Positions 43,169 to 52,152 are shown, numbered from the stretch's first letter. The stretch: 64,000 nt of DNA from Mucilaginibacter sp. MD40 (GCF_002288635.1 NZ_NRSW01000001.1:750712-814711); one strand, 5' to 3'. The notes: generated from the sequence alone by a model not told the origin. A program made the numbers and translations.

Positions 43169-43182
43169 ACCCAATTTCTATA

Positions 43183-43224
43183 AAAAGAAACGCAAGGCTT
43201 TTAGCAGCCTGGCGTTTCTTTTTT
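43183..43224 (+). terminator. Rho-independent terminator of glnS
   Basis: Long stem (43183-43199 with 43206-43223; one bulge/mismatch) and a T-run after the right arm. It is 15 bp past the glnS stop and also serves the convergent DUF1501 gene from the other side. Confidence 0.88.
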
Positions 43225-43233
43225 AGGTACTAA

Positions 43234-44430
43234 CTATACAAAATCCATCGCTCTGAAACCGGAGTTAAGCACTGTGCTGTTATTCACATTCAGCCACTTA
43301 TCCAATAAGGTGGCATATATATTCCTGAAATCGATCTCGTATTTCAGGTCGCCGTTGTCTAACTGGGTCAAATCGGGCGCGTTGTTATAAATGCCTTGCT
43401 TGTTTAGCTTACCACCAAAAAGCATCACATTATTAGCCGTACCATGGTCTGTGCCGTCGCTGGCATTTTGCTCAACCCGGCGGCCAAACTCGGAGAAGGT
43501 CATTACTAAGGTATCATCCAGCCTGCCGGTTTGTTTAAGGTCTTTAATAAATGCCGCTACACCCTCACCGTATACTTTTAACTGGCGGCCCTGCTGGTTT
43601 ATTTGAGTAGTATGCGTATCAAACCCGCTTAAAGAAACATAATATACCCGTGTTTTTAAACCCGAATTAATAAACTTAGCTACGCTTTTTAACTGGTTAG
43701 CAAACCCGGTTTGCGGATATTCTGCTTTTGTTTGATAGGTTTTTGATGTTTGCTGTATGTAATCGGCTGATGAATAGGTTTCAATCATGGTTTTATACAG
43801 GTAACCCAGGTTGTCTTCGTTCAAATTATCGTTGTGCTCGTTAACCAGTTCCTTAAAAAACGGTTCACGGGTGTTGCTGTATAATTTACCGGGGTTTTGC
43901 ACGGCTATTCCCTTCATTTTAGAACCCTTAAGGGCCAGCGACAAGGTATCATCCACCTCGACAGCGGTATAAGGGTTTTTATTCACGGCGCAATTAGCGT
44001 CAAGATAGCGGCCTATCCAGCCGGTGGTAAGAAATTGGTCTGACGCGCTGGCGGTTTGCCATATATCCATAGAGCGAAAATGCGACCGGTCGGGATTAGG
44101 GTAACCCACGGAGTTAATGATACTCATCCAGCCCTGGTCGTAAAGTTCCTTAAGCGCAGCCAGGTTAGGGTTAAGCGCCTGCAAGTCATTTAACTTGATC
44201 AGATCAGGCTGTTTGATAGCTATGGTTTTTCGTTTCTGATAGTAAACATCATTACCGTAGGGTACAATAGTATTTAAGCCATCGTTACCACCAGACAGCT
44301 GTATGATCACCAGGTTTTTAAACCCGCTTAGCTCGTTTGATGCCATCGCCTCGAACGGTTTCAGGAATGATGGTATCAGAAACACGCCAGATGCCAGCGC
44401 GCTGCTTTTTAAAAAATCGCGTCTTTTCAT
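43234..44430 (-). CDS. DUF1501 exported protein
   Basis: 398 aa from the ATG at 44430, 2 bp after the preceding stop; an in-frame GTG at 44439 would overlap it. Begins MKRRDFLKSSALASG, a twin-arginine-type signal. The body has DUF1501 features: IQLSGGNDGLNTIVPYGND, TMSEFGRR-like TFSEFGRRVEQNASDGTDHGTANNVMLFG. DUF1501 is a sulfatase-fold family of unknown function, generally paired with a DUF1800 protein as here, so the two likely form one exported complex. Confidence 0.9.
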   Translation of the reverse strand: MKRRDFLKSSALASGVFLIPSFLKPFEAMASNELSGFKNLVIIQLSGGNDGLNTIVPYGNDVYYQKRKTIAIKQPDLIKLNDLQALNPNLAALKELYDQGWMSIINSVGYPNPDRSHFRSMDIWQTASASDQFLTTGWIGRYLDANCAVNKNPYTAVEVDDTLSLALKGSKMKGIAVQNPGKLYSNTREPFFKELVNEHNDNLNEDNLGYLYKTMIETYSSADYIQQTSKTYQTKAEYPQTGFANQLKSVAKFINSGLKTRVYYVSLSGFDTHTTQINQQGRQLKVYGEGVAAFIKDLKQTGRLDDTLVMTFSEFGRRVEQNASDGTDHGTANNVMLFGGKLNKQGIYNNAPDLTQLDNGDLKYEIDFRNIYATLLDKWLNVNNSTVLNSGFRAMDFV

Positions 44431-44432
44431 AA

Positions 44433-45818
44433 CTAACACAATTGATATTCCGGCGTAGATACCAGCTCTACCACCATTGATTTAATACTGCCCGATTGCA
44501 CAATCACTGATTTTAAATTGCTGTTTACCTCCGGCGATAATAATACCTCAGCCACTTGTTCTTTAGTAGCCCCTTTAGGTATACCGGCCAAAAACTTATC
44601 CCAATCTGCGGTGGATTGTGCCTGGGTTTTTACCTGTTTACGGTTAGGCATACCTGCCAGCAGCGCTTCATCTTCGGGATCGGCTTTGCCGTGGAAATCT
44701 ATGATGCCGTTGTTAAGTACAGTAGAAGGTATTTTTAAACGGTACATAAGCGATGAGCTGTCTATCCAGTTTTTACCACCCGGCCAACCGGCTACATTTG
44801 GCGGATAAAACAGCACCTGCCCAAGCGCCCGTTCGAACTGCATCATTACTTCGGGGTTGTTATAGGTAATGTAAAACTGGCGGTTGAGGCCTACAATGAG
44901 ATCGATAGGTGATTTGATAAGGTTGCCCACATTGGCCGGGGCGTAAAACCAATCGGCTGTAAAAATATATTTCAGCACCGGGCTAAGCTCATAATTGCCG
45001 TTGTAAAGCAAATCAGCCATGGCGTTAACATGCGTTTTGTCAGGCGTATCATTCACCAGGTACCGGTATAACTTGGTACAGATAAATACAGCAGTTTGCT
45101 TTTTTTGCAACAAGATATCAATAATATCTTCTCCCTTGAAGTTCCCGCTCTGGCCCATAAAGGTTTTGCTGCCTTCATCGTGCTGGCCCGCACGCATCAC
45201 AAACTCTCCATTATTATTGAAACCCCATCCGGTAAACGCCCTTGCCGATTCTTTAATATCCTGCTCAGTATAATTACCCCGGCCAATGGTAAAAAGCTCC
45301 ATCAACTCGCGGGCGAAGTTCTCATTAGGATGGCCTTTTCTGTTTTGCTGGTTGTTGAGAAATTGCAGCATAGCCGGCGATTGCGACACCTGCAACAGCA
45401 GGGTTTTGAAATTTCCAAGCGCGTTATCGCGTTGTATATTGTTTAGCTGCTGCGCATACCACGGGTTTTGTGTACGGCAAGCAAAATGATTGTGCCAAAA
45501 CAACACCATCTTCTCACGTAAAACGGCTTCAGTACTGCTCATCTGGTTCAGCCAGGCAAGGTTAAGGTCCTTTTCCTGCTGCCGCTGCTCCTGCAGGAAC
45601 ATTTTACGTGTAAGGGTATCTGTTTTATCTGCCCTATCGGCCATTTGGTACGTTTGGTTAGCCGTTAGTAAGCTAAGGGGCTGCGAAAAATCTGACGACT
45701 TAAACAGTTCATCAACAGCATGTTTAACCGATAGCTTCTGGTATTGCGCCAGCTTATCTACATTTAGCCCGAAACCCGCACGGGCATATAAATGCTTAAT
45801 CTTTGCTAAACTATTCAT
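44433..45818 (-). CDS. DUF1800 protein, partner of the DUF1501 protein
   Basis: 461 aa from the ATG at 45818 (MNSLAKIKHLYARAGFG); the longer frame starts in sequence lacking family character. DUF1800 features: MVLFWHNHFACRT, GHPNENFARELMELFTIG, FTGWGFNNN and PPNVAGWPGGKNWID. There is no clear signal peptide, although the family is often found with exported DUF1501 proteins. Function unknown; the pair is sometimes linked to polymer or sulfated polysaccharide use, which I cannot support from sequence. Confidence 0.9.
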   Translation of the reverse strand: MNSLAKIKHLYARAGFGLNVDKLAQYQKLSVKHAVDELFKSSDFSQPLSLLTANQTYQMADRADKTDTLTRKMFLQEQRQQEKDLNLAWLNQMSSTEAVLREKMVLFWHNHFACRTQNPWYAQQLNNIQRDNALGNFKTLLLQVSQSPAMLQFLNNQQNRKGHPNENFARELMELFTIGRGNYTEQDIKESARAFTGWGFNNNGEFVMRAGQHDEGSKTFMGQSGNFKGEDIIDILLQKKQTAVFICTKLYRYLVNDTPDKTHVNAMADLLYNGNYELSPVLKYIFTADWFYAPANVGNLIKSPIDLIVGLNRQFYITYNNPEVMMQFERALGQVLFYPPNVAGWPGGKNWIDSSSLMYRLKIPSTVLNNGIIDFHGKADPEDEALLAGMPNRKQVKTQAQSTADWDKFLAGIPKGATKEQVAEVLLSPEVNSNLKSVIVQSGSIKSMVVELVSTPEYQLC

Positions 45819-45895
45819 TATCAAATAAGACAAGCCCCGCAGCAAGTGGTTTAGCGTGCAGGAAACTTTTTTTACCCTTACGGGCAATTTGATTT

Positions 45896-46024
45896 ATGTG
45901 TACTACTACCTTACAATTAAATAACCATGTTATACCGGCTGCAAAGTATACCGAAATGCAGCAGTATATGGATAACATTGCCAAGGCACAAAATAAAAAG
46001 CTGGTGATACGCAAGAAGGCATAA
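45896..46024 (+). CDS. Possible 42-aa basic small protein upstream of aat
   Basis: An ATG at 45896 gives 42 codons ending 11 nt before aat: MCTTTLQLNNHVIPAAKYTE, then a helix-like YMDNIAKAQNKKLVIRKKA tail that is strongly basic. The frame is uninterrupted and composition looks protein-like, but no family is recognised and the stop codon overlaps the aat -7 box. It could be spurious. Confidence 0.4.
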   Translation: MCTTTLQLNNHVIPAAKYTEMQQYMDNIAKAQNKKLVIRKKA

Positions 46025-46029
46025 CTTTG
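46022..46029 (+). promoter_or_regulatory. Candidate -7 element (TAACTTTG) of aat
   Basis: Exact TAnnTTTG ending 6 nt before the aat ATG at 46036. Confidence 0.45.
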
Positions 46030-46035
46030 CCTTTG

Positions 46036-46674
46036 ATGATATACCGGCTTGATGAACGTTTGTTATTTCCCGACCCGGCGCTGGCCGATGACGACGGACT
46101 ACTGGCCATAGGCGGCGACCTCTCTGTTGAGCGGTTGCTGCTGGCCTATCACAACGGCATTTTTCCCTGGTTCAGCGAAGACGACCCTATTCTGTGGTAT
46201 TCGCCGCACGAACGGTTTGTACTTTATCCGCATGAAATAATGATTTCCAAATCCATGCGGAAAATAATGAACAGCAATATCTTTGAGATTACTGTAAACC
46301 AATGTTTTGATGAGGTGGTTAGTCACTGTTCAACAATAAACCGGCAGGGACAAACCGGCACCTGGATAACCTCCGGGATGAAAGAGGCATACTCCGCCCT
46401 GCACCAGCTGGGCCACGCCCATTCTGTAGAGGTTTGGAAAGATGGCCATTTAGCAGGAGGGCTTTACGGCGTAAATGCCGATAAGGTATTCTGTGGCGAG
46501 AGCATGTTTAGCCTGGTAAACAATGCTTCTAAAGCTGCACTCATCTGGCTCTGCCATAACAGCAACTACACCCTTATTGACTGCCAGGTATACACCGAAC
46601 ATTTACAAAGTATGGGTGCACGTACCATAGACAGAGCCGAATATTTGGATATACTGCATAATAAAGCCCTTTAA
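46036..46674 (+). CDS. aat: Leucyl/phenylalanyl-tRNA-protein transferase
   Basis: 212 aa from the ATG at 46036; a TTG at 46027 is also in frame. Family phrases are intact: FPDPALADDDGLLAIGGDLSVERLLLAYHNGIFPWF, WYSPHERFVLYP, the GTWITSGMKEAY core and GLYGVNADKVFCGESMFS. The enzyme adds Leu or Phe to N-terminal Arg/Lys of proteins to mark them for ClpS/ClpAP degradation. ruvC follows 18 bp downstream but has its own -7 box. Confidence 0.96.
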   Translation: MIYRLDERLLFPDPALADDDGLLAIGGDLSVERLLLAYHNGIFPWFSEDDPILWYSPHERFVLYPHEIMISKSMRKIMNSNIFEITVNQCFDEVVSHCSTINRQGQTGTWITSGMKEAYSALHQLGHAHSVEVWKDGHLAGGLYGVNADKVFCGESMFSLVNNASKAALIWLCHNSNYTLIDCQVYTEHLQSMGARTIDRAEYLDILHNKAL

Positions 46675-46678
46675 ACAG

Positions 46679-46686
46679 TAGCTTTG
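46679..46686 (+). promoter_or_regulatory. Candidate -7 element (TAGCTTTG) of ruvC
   Basis: Exact TAnnTTTG ending 6 nt before the ruvC ATG at 46693, the same spacing as at aat. Confidence 0.45.
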
Positions 46687-46692
46687 CAACAG

Positions 46693-47286
46693 ATGGAGCA
46701 GGCAAATGTAAAAGAACGCGTTATTTTAGGTATAGACCCCGGCACGGCTGTTATGGGGTATGGCTTAATACTCGAAAAAGGGAACCACATCCAGCTTATC
46801 AGCCTTGGAGTGGTTAAACTGGACAAGCTCGACGATCATATGCTTAAACTGCAGCGTATCTTTGAAAAAACGGTTGCTTTGATTGATCAATATAACCCCG
46901 ATTGCCTGGCCATAGAAGCTCCCTTTTACGGAAAGAACATACAAGTGATGTTAAAATTGGGGCGGGCACAGGGAATTTGTATGGCTGCAGCACTTTCCCG
47001 TAGTATTGATATTACGGAATATTCTCCACGTAAAATAAAGCAATCTATAACTGGCAATGGCAGCGCGACTAAAGAGCAAGTAGCCGCAATGCTGCAAACC
47101 CTGCTAAAATTTACCGAAACGCCCGATTTTTTAGACGCCACAGACGGGCTTGCTGTAGCTGTATGCCATTCATTCCAGAAAATAAGCACCAAAGCCCCCA
47201 AAAGCGGCAAAAGCAAAAAAGCCTATTCAGGCTGGGAAACCTTCATTAAAGACAATGCCGACAGGGTGGTAAAAAAACCCACCTAA
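46693..47286 (+). CDS. ruvC: Crossover junction endodeoxyribonuclease RuvC
   Basis: 197 aa from the ATG at 46693 (MEQANVKERVILGIDPG); an in-frame TTG at 46684 lies inside the promoter-like box and is disfavoured. RuvC catalytic acids are in LGIDPGTAVMGYG, LAIEAPFYGKN and FLDATDGLAVAVCH, giving the D-E-D-D set. It resolves Holliday junctions with RuvAB. The C-terminal 35 residues are a Lys/Ser-rich extension. The SprT-like gene converges 11 bp away. Confidence 0.95.
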   Translation: MEQANVKERVILGIDPGTAVMGYGLILEKGNHIQLISLGVVKLDKLDDHMLKLQRIFEKTVALIDQYNPDCLAIEAPFYGKNIQVMLKLGRAQGICMAAALSRSIDITEYSPRKIKQSITGNGSATKEQVAAMLQTLLKFTETPDFLDATDGLAVAVCHSFQKISTKAPKSGKSKKAYSGWETFIKDNADRVVKKPT

Positions 47287-47297
47287 ATATCAGTCGC

Positions 47298-47912
47298 CTA
47301 CGGTTCCTGCAATATCTCAACCTCGGCTACCGGGCTAAAAAGGTAAATACGTTTAGTGCTCACCTCTACACATTTATAACGCTTACGCAGCTTTTCCTGC
47401 ATACGGAAAACACGGCCGTCCTTCAGTTTAAAAACAGCGTTGGCAGGGAGTTTTTCCACGGTATGTACCGCCTCTTTCGGCGCGTCGTATTTCCGGAGCG
47501 AGCGATATAAATTAAGGTCGGAGCAGCTTGAAGCAGCGGGATTGTCAAGGTAATTCATGATCGCCGCTTTTACATCGGCCGGAAAAACATCCTTTTCAAA
47601 AAAAGGTTGCATCATTTTCTTAAAATTATTCTTCCATTCGGTGCCGTGTGGTTTAGCGCGCTGCTTGTGCTCGTTCCAGGTGTGTAAATGCGCAAACTCA
47701 TGTACCGTTGTTACCAGGAAAGCGTAGGGATTAAGATCGTAGTTTACAGATATCCGGTGCCCCTTGCCACCAAAAGGTGCCCGGTAATCGCCAAATTTAC
47801 TGTTGCGGTTACGCGATATTTTAAACTCGCACTTAAAGTAATCTATCCAGCGGCCAATAAGTGGTGCCGCGTCAGGCGGGAGATACTTTTCTAATACTTT
47901 TACTTTATCCAA
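47298..47912 (-). CDS. SprT-like zinc metalloprotease-domain protein
   Basis: 204 aa with the SprT zinc motif TTVHEFAHLHTW (His71, Glu72, His75) and the downstream PHGTEWKNNFKKMM helix that is typical of SprT-like domains. A zinc-ribbon with four Cys, as in SPRTN relatives, is not obvious. The basic C-terminal part (KLRKRYKCVEVSTKRIYLF) may bind DNA. By family, a protease for DNA-protein crosslinks is possible; activity is not shown. Confidence 0.85.
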   Translation of the reverse strand: MDKVKVLEKYLPPDAAPLIGRWIDYFKCEFKISRNRNSKFGDYRAPFGGKGHRISVNYDLNPYAFLVTTVHEFAHLHTWNEHKQRAKPHGTEWKNNFKKMMQPFFEKDVFPADVKAAIMNYLDNPAASSCSDLNLYRSLRKYDAPKEAVHTVEKLPANAVFKLKDGRVFRMQEKLRKRYKCVEVSTKRIYLFSPVAEVEILQEP

Positions 47913-47949
47913 TTTCTACCTCTGTATCAAAGATAAGGGATTTGTTAAT

Positions 47950-48041
47950 GGATATAATATCGAACACTGAATTTTGAATATAGAATGATGAAGTCTTACT
48001 TCGACGTTCATTATTTCCTATTAGATGTTAGCTATTAGATA
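47950..48041. repeat. Low-complexity repeat region between SprT-like gene and feoB
   Basis: Short overlapping units (TTGAATATAGAATGATGAAG, TATTAGATGTTAGCTATTAG) with an imperfect inverted pair AATGATGAA (47984-47992)/TTCATTATT (48007-48015). It lies directly behind the feoB stop and resembles the AT-rich units upstream of ruvX. No gene present. Confidence 0.45.
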
Positions 48042-50156
48042 TTATTTCAGCAGGTGATATGCCAAAAACGCCATGGTGTAGGCAAGCACCGTCATATAGG
48101 CAAATTGCGCGGCAGGCCAGCGCCAGTTTTTAGTTTCGCGGTAAACTACGGCTACCGTACTGGCGCACTGCATGGCAAAAGCGTAAAACATCATGAGCGA
48201 GAAAGCCACAGCGAGCGTAAAAGCCGGCTGGCCTGTATTGGGGTTGCGTGCTTTGCGCATTTTATCCTGTACGGAGTCGATGCGGTCAGCATCGCCCTCT
48301 ACGCTATAAATGGTGGCCATAGTGCCCACAAATACCTCGCGGGCGGCAAATGAGGTGATGAGCGCGATACCTATCTTCCAGTCGAAGCCGAGGGGTTTAA
48401 TAACGGGTTCTATCACATGGCCCAGTACGCCTGCGTAAGAGTTCTCCAGTTTCTCGGTAGAGATAACCCTCTTGAGGCTGTCAGCCGTCATGCTTTGGGT
48501 AAATTGTGGCTGACTGTATTTCTGTTCTATCTTTTCAAAACGCTTGCCCGGACCATAGCTGGATAATACCCACAAAATAACTGATACGGCAATAATTACC
48601 TTGCCTGCCTGCAAAACAAATGTTTTAGAACGTTCAAACATAGACAGACCCACATTGCGCCAGCGTGGCATACGGTATACCGGCAGTTCCATAATAAAGT
48701 ATCCGCGTTCACGGGCCTTTAGCACAAACTTCATAACAAAAGCTACCAACACGGCCGAAACTAAACTGAGCACATACATACCCGTAAGCGCCAGTCCCTG
48801 CAGGTTAAATATCCACCAGATGTTTTTGTTGGGTACCACCAGCGCAATAAGCAGTGTGTACACCGGCAACCTGGCAGAGCAAGCCACCAGTGGGGTTACC
48901 ATAATGGTAATCATGCGGTCCTTCCAGTTCTCAATGGTGCGGGTACTCATAATAGAGGGTACAGCACAGGCAAAGCCACCTATCAACGGAACTACAGACT
49001 TGCCGTTTAAACCTACCTTACGCATGATCTTATCCATCATAAACGTAACGCGCGACATATAGCCGGTATCTTCCAGTATGGATATAAAAGCAAACAGGAT
49101 AGCTATCTGTGGAATAAACACCAGTACCCCGCTTAAGCCGGCAACCACACCATCAACCAGCAGATCGGCCACCGGGCCAGGCGGCAGTATATCACGTAAA
49201 GCTCCCTCAGCCCAAACAAAACTGTTCTCAATCAACGACATAGGGTAGGCAGACCATGCAAATATGGACTGGAACATGAACAGCAGTACCATCATGAAGA
49301 TGATAAACCCGAATACCTTGTGGGTAAGGATATGGTCTATACGGTTGCTCAGGCTTTCTTCATGTGCTGTTTGCGGTGTTTGTACGGTATCATACAACAC
49401 ATCATTAATATAATTATAGCGGGCTATAGTTTCGGCAGCCTGCGCTTTTTGCGAATGGAAGGAATGTTTCTTTTCCAGTTCCTCAATTCGGTTGCTCTGT
49501 TCTGTAGTCAGAAATTTAAGATGCTCGTGCTGGTGTGCCAGTTGTAAAGCAAAATAGGGGCTCGAGGCACCAATCTCTTCGGTAATATCATCTATTAAAG
49601 CAGGAGCCAGCGCATTCACATAAATACTATCCGTTTGTAGCGGAATTTGATTGGCGTAAGCGATCAGCTTTTTAAGGTCGTCAATACCTTGTTCCTTCCT
49701 GGCCGAAATAGGCACAACAGGTACACCTAACCTTTTAGCCAGCAGGTTAACATCTATATCTATCCCTGCCTTCCTGGCCATATCCATCATGTTTAGGGCG
49801 ATGATAATGGGTATTTTCAAGTCGGCCACCTGAGTATATAATAGCAGGTTCCGTTTAAGGTTAGTAGCATCCAGTATTACTACTACGAGGTCGGGCGATA
49901 GATCTGACCCTTTTTCGGCCAGTACAGAAAATACGATAGACTCATCTTTACTTTTAGGGTAAAGGCTGTAAGTTCCGGGAAGGTCAATGATCTCGGCACG
50001 GCGGCCATCAGGAAGCGGGCAAAAGCCTGTTTTCTTATCAACAGTTACACCCGGAAAGTTTCCGATCTTTTGGTTTAAACCGGTAAGGGCATTAAAAAGG
50101 GTTGATTTACCGGTATTGGGGTTTCCTACAAGCGCAACTCTTATTTCAGCTTTCAA
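48042..50156 (-). CDS. feoB: Ferrous iron transport protein B
   Basis: 704 aa. N-terminal GTPase domain with G1 GNPNTGKST (11-19), G3 DLPGTYSL, G4 NMMD and G5-type VPVSA; then about eight to nine membrane helices with the Feo core motifs GGFACAVPSIMSTRTI and SFAAREVFVG. FeoB imports Fe2+ driven by GTP/K+-linked cycles. It follows feoA by 8 bp; no FeoC gene appears. Confidence 0.95.
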   Translation of the reverse strand: MKAEIRVALVGNPNTGKSTLFNALTGLNQKIGNFPGVTVDKKTGFCPLPDGRRAEIIDLPGTYSLYPKSKDESIVFSVLAEKGSDLSPDLVVVILDATNLKRNLLLYTQVADLKIPIIIALNMMDMARKAGIDIDVNLLAKRLGVPVVPISARKEQGIDDLKKLIAYANQIPLQTDSIYVNALAPALIDDITEEIGASSPYFALQLAHQHEHLKFLTTEQSNRIEELEKKHSFHSQKAQAAETIARYNYINDVLYDTVQTPQTAHEESLSNRIDHILTHKVFGFIIFMMVLLFMFQSIFAWSAYPMSLIENSFVWAEGALRDILPPGPVADLLVDGVVAGLSGVLVFIPQIAILFAFISILEDTGYMSRVTFMMDKIMRKVGLNGKSVVPLIGGFACAVPSIMSTRTIENWKDRMITIMVTPLVACSARLPVYTLLIALVVPNKNIWWIFNLQGLALTGMYVLSLVSAVLVAFVMKFVLKARERGYFIMELPVYRMPRWRNVGLSMFERSKTFVLQAGKVIIAVSVILWVLSSYGPGKRFEKIEQKYSQPQFTQSMTADSLKRVISTEKLENSYAGVLGHVIEPVIKPLGFDWKIGIALITSFAAREVFVGTMATIYSVEGDADRIDSVQDKMRKARNPNTGQPAFTLAVAFSLMMFYAFAMQCASTVAVVYRETKNWRWPAAQFAYMTVLAYTMAFLAYHLLK

Positions 50157-50164
50157 TGATCAAA

Positions 50165-50380
50165 TTATTGCAGTACAATAGTTGAGGCCTCAAAACGGCG
50201 CAGACTAAGCTGGTAGCCGGAAACATGTATAGCTATTGGGTCGCCAAGCGGCGCTACACGCGAAACTTTTATAGCCTCACCGGGAAGGCATCCCATCTCC
50301 ATTAATTTAACAGACATTTCCAGATCGGTAAATTCCTTTACTATGCCTGTTTCTCCAACTTCGAGCTGCTCAAGTGTCAT
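50165..50380 (-). CDS. feoA: Ferrous iron transport protein A
   Basis: 71 aa SH3-like beta-barrel: TLEQLEVGETGIVKEF, the MGCLPGEAIKVSR strand pair and GYQLSLRRFEASTIVL are the FeoA pattern. FeoA is needed for full FeoB activity. It begins the feoAB pair, 97 bp downstream of the lipoprotein ORF, in a region with no clear promoter of its own. Confidence 0.93.
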   Translation of the reverse strand: MTLEQLEVGETGIVKEFTDLEMSVKLMEMGCLPGEAIKVSRVAPLGDPIAIHVSGYQLSLRRFEASTIVLQ

Positions 50381-50476
50381 ACCAGTAGTATTTTCTCAGG
50401 CACAAATTTAGCTTTATTTATAACAAATCCAAATAAGAATAGCCGTTGGTGATACTTTTTGACGAAAAAAAGAGAA

Positions 50477-50614
50477 TTAAACGTAGCGGGTAGGCTTACT
50501 TGCAGAGGCAGACTTTCCAAAATGCGGACAGCCGCAATCTTTTTTAAATATTCCGCATGAGGTTGAACCGGCCAACAATATGATAAAGGCGCACAAATAC
50601 TTTACTTTTTTCAT
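50477..50614 (-). CDS. 45-aa lipoprotein, translationally coupled to the VanZ-like gene
   Basis: An ATG at 50614 overlaps the VanZ-like stop (ATGA). The 45-aa product has a signal of 19 residues, a lipobox (GSTSC, Cys20) and a mature part GIFKKDCGCPHFGKSASASK with three Cys/His-type ligand candidates. It is too short for ordinary annotation but overlap, signal peptide and codon structure agree. I do not recognise a named family; similar tiny lipoproteins with DCGCP-like ends are, as I recall, seen in other Bacteroidota. Confidence 0.7.
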   Translation of the reverse strand: MKKVKYLCAFIILLAGSTSCGIFKKDCGCPHFGKSASASKPTRYV

Positions 50615-51003
50615 TTATTACTGTTTATAGCATTTCCGGTAACGAGGACGGCAAATATGCCCATGCTGGCGCCAATGGTATCGGCAAGCAGATCGTGCCA
50701 GTCGCCAGTGCGCCACGTAAAAATACGTGATTGCAGCACTTCTATCAGTGCGCCGTAGCTCAGCAACACAATCGTATTTTTCATGGCTATTTCTATGCGG
50801 ATATTACGGGTGTGCCATTTTCTGATACTACCGGTGCAGTATAAAACGGATAGCACGAAAAAAAAGATGCAATGCACCATCTTGTCAAAGCCGGCAAAGA
50901 ACAATCCTTCTCCTTCTCTAACAGAAATGGGTATGGCGCATAATATTAAAACAAAGAGGGCCCACAATATTGCAGGCCCGTAATATTTAAAAGTACTTTT
51001 CAT
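50611..51003 (-). CDS. VanZ-like family membrane protein
   Basis: 130 aa with four hydrophobic helices and VanZ-like family phrases (FAGFDKMVHCIFFFVLS, SYGALIEVLQSRIFTWRTGDWHDLLADTIGASMGI). The family is named after the teicoplanin-resistance protein VanZ; most members have unknown roles in envelope or lipid handling. Its ATG shares one base with the gcvH stop and its stop overlaps the 45-aa lipoprotein start, so three genes are translated as a chain. Confidence 0.88.
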   Translation of the reverse strand: MKSTFKYYGPAILWALFVLILCAIPISVREGEGLFFAGFDKMVHCIFFFVLSVLYCTGSIRKWHTRNIRIEIAMKNTIVLLSYGALIEVLQSRIFTWRTGDWHDLLADTIGASMGIFAVLVTGNAINSNK

Positions 51004-51383
51004 TAGTGCCCAATAACACCTTTGTACGCATCGGCGTCTAAAAGGTTGTCGGCATCAGCCGGGTTCTTAATGCTGATCTTCACCATCCAGCCTTCGCCGT
51101 ATGGGTCTGAGTTTACCAGTTCAGGTTCGCTATCCAATTTGCTATTCACTTCCAATACAGTGCCATCAACCGGCATAAACAGGTCAGATACAGTCTTAAC
51201 AGCTTCTACGGTGCCAAAGACAGCTTCTTTAGAAACTTCCTGACCCACGGTATTGATATCGATGTAAACGATATCACCTAACTCGCCCTGTGCAAATTCG
51301 GTTATACCTATGTAAGCTTCGTTACCTTCAATTCTGATCCACTCGTGATCGCTGGTGTACTTTAATTCTGCCGGAAAATTCAT
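51003..51383 (-). CDS. gcvH: Glycine cleavage system H protein
   Basis: 126 aa lipoyl carrier: [13 protein letters not shown], the [12 protein letters not shown] lipoylation loop with Lys63, and [13 protein letters not shown] C-terminal strand ([14 protein letters not shown]). It shuttles the aminomethyl group between P, T and L proteins. The other gcv genes are absent here. A TATTTTTG box lies at 51403-51410, 20 bp before the ATG. Downstream is the VanZ-like gene. Confidence 0.97.
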   Translation of the reverse strand: MNFPAELKYTSDHEWIRIEGNEAYIGITEFAQGELGDIVYIDINTVGQEVSKEAVFGTVEAVKTVSDLFMPVDGTVLEVNSKLDSEPELVNSDPYGEGWMVKISIKNPADADNLLDADAYKGVIGH

Positions 51384-51517
51384 AACGTTTGTTTTGTGTG
51401 CCCAAAAATAGCAAAAGTTTAAACTATATAGAAGGCATTTTACAGCTGCCTGTTTATTAAAACTAAATGGCCAGCAGTTTGTTAGAAACAGTACAAAAAC
51501 TAAAAATATCTATCAAA

Positions 51518-52099
51518 ATGAAAAAGTTAAGCTTAGCAGCAATGATAGCCGTTGCGGCATTATCATTCCAGGCATGTAACAATGCCGCAAAAGACAGCAA
51601 AGAAACAGCTGACAGTGTAAACGCAGTAAAAGACACCACTACCAATGGTTCTACAGGTATTGCTGTAGATGAAAAAGACGCAAAATTCGCTACTGACGCC
51701 GCCAATGCGGGTATGGCCGAAGTTGCTGCCGGTAAAGTAGCCGCAGAAAAAGCTACTAATGCGCAAGTAAAAGAGTTCGCTAACATGATGGTAACCGACC
51801 ATACCAAGGTTAACGAAGAGCTAATGGAAATTGCTAAAAAGAAAAATATTACTCTGCCTACAGCTCCTGATGAAGATCACCAAAAAATGCTGAGCGATCT
51901 ATCTGCAAAATCTGGTAAAGATTTCGACAAAGCTTATGTTGACGCGATGGTAGATGGCCACAAAAAAGTTGAATCAATGTTAGAAGATGCTTCTAAAAAT
52001 TGCAAAGATGCTGACCTGATGGCATTTGCTACTAAAACTTTGCCTGCTGTAAAAATGCACCTGGCAAAAATCGAAGCTATTCAGAAATCAATGAAATAA
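51518..52099 (+). CDS. DUF4142 lipoprotein
   Basis: 193 aa from the ATG at 51518, which begins a lipoprotein signal (MKKLSLAAMIAV, lipobox SFQAC, Cys20); the longer frame from 51467 adds no signal character. After a Thr/Ala-rich linker, residues about 55-193 form the helical DUF4142 domain (ATDAANAGMAEVAAGKVA, AKKKNITLPTAPDEDHQKML, AYVDAMVDGHKKVESML). The family is a ferritin-like helical bundle without an assigned role. It ends at a clear terminator. Confidence 0.9.
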   Translation: MKKLSLAAMIAVAALSFQACNNAAKDSKETADSVNAVKDTTTNGSTGIAVDEKDAKFATDAANAGMAEVAAGKVAAEKATNAQVKEFANMMVTDHTKVNEELMEIAKKKNITLPTAPDEDHQKMLSDLSAKSGKDFDKAYVDAMVDGHKKVESMLEDASKNCKDADLMAFATKTLPAVKMHLAKIEAIQKSMK

Positions 52100-52120
52100 A
52101 ATCAATAAAATTGATCTTTG

Positions 52121-52152
52121 AAAGGGAAGGGTATAATGCTCTTCCCTTTTTT
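52121..52152 (+). terminator. Rho-independent terminator of the DUF4142 gene
   Basis: Perfect 9-bp stem (52121-52129 with 52141-52149; AAAGGGAAG/CTTCCCTTT), 11-nt loop and T-run. Confidence 0.88.
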
